A stretch of DNA of 64,000 nucleotides, taken from Amphiura filiformis. Lineage: Eukaryota > Echinodermata > Ophiuroidea > Amphilepidida > Amphiuridae. Shown in pieces: positions 63,840 to 64,000 of the stretch. Positions within the stretch are counted from its first letter, which is position 1. Each line of letters starts with the position of its first letter. The notes below the pieces were generated by a model that saw nothing but the letters and a program-made list of their open reading frames with translations, did no database searches and was not told the DNA's origin. The stretch spans positions 66,357,292-66,421,291 of the forward strand of contig NC_092628.1 in the NCBI RefSeq assembly GCF_039555335.1. The letters are read 5' to 3'. A program made the translations under genes and the position numbers.

Positions 63840-64000
63840 CCCATTCTGATATGAAATAATTTTCATTTGGTTTTAAATTCGCGATATAATGCAAATTTTT
63901 ATGACAAATCAGTGAAATTTGATATTTTCAAATTGTTTATATTCAACAGTCATCGAAGTAAACTTCTAAATCTAATGATGTGTAGGCCTACTTAAAGTTT
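63840..64000 (+). mobile_element. Opposite arm fragment of the same hairpin family, cut by the window edge
   Basis: TTTTATGACAAATCAGTGAAATTTGATATTTTC-type sequence and CAGTCATCGAAGTAAACTTC correspond to the left arm at about 45690-45790. It runs off the right end. Confidence 0.6.

Overview
The window looks like nuclear DNA of a marine invertebrate deuterostome, most likely an echinoderm. This is inferred from split animal genes with GT-AG introns, extracellular CUB/LDLa/LRR/7TM modules, LINE, SINE, Penelope and Kolobok/T2-like repeats, and a very frequent TAGGCCTA palindrome. The species cannot be fixed from sequence alone. No prokaryotic, CRISPR or rRNA features were seen.

Layout: (1) Bases 1-17570 (+) hold the 3' part of a large receptor gene (gene A; its 5' end lies off the left edge). 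Alternating CUB and LDLa exons, all phase 1-1, lead to a cysteine-rich LRR cap, five LRR exons (four of exactly 72 nt, phase 2-2), a hinge and a single-exon seven-transmembrane domain of the relaxin-receptor type (RXFP / Lymnaea GRL101, type-C LGR). (2) 17571-23469 is intergenic, with a MITE, a 200-bp tandem duplication, tRNA-derived SINE pieces and a second MITE. (3) 23470-58950 (+) is gene B, a tandem paralogue: signal peptide, seven CUB and eight LDLa exons, and an LRR cap of the same length and phases as in gene A. Its LRR and 7TM exons must lie beyond the right edge. (4) 59 kb to the end is repeat-dominated: a ~124-bp satellite built of paired palindromes, a ~460-bp segment present twice, and copies of a hairpin element.

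Gene B's 23.3-kb intron between its first CUB and first LDLa is about 85% mobile DNA. It holds an 11.4-kb element with arms of well over 1 kb (carrying a Kolobok-like element that carries a SINE), a second nested stack at about 37.0-43.7 kb, and several hairpin MITEs. Gene A's last intron holds a 5'-truncated RTE-like LINE with a clean 10-bp target duplication only 25 bp from the 7TM splice acceptor.

Together the two genes predict cell-surface GPCRs whose ectodomain is a long CUB/LDLa rod ending in an LRR platform. This combination is the most notable biology here. A relaxin-like or other peptide/protein ligand is inferred from the 7TM and LRR family only. All exon borders are hand-derived from splice signals, phase and domain continuity; no alignment or transcript data were available.
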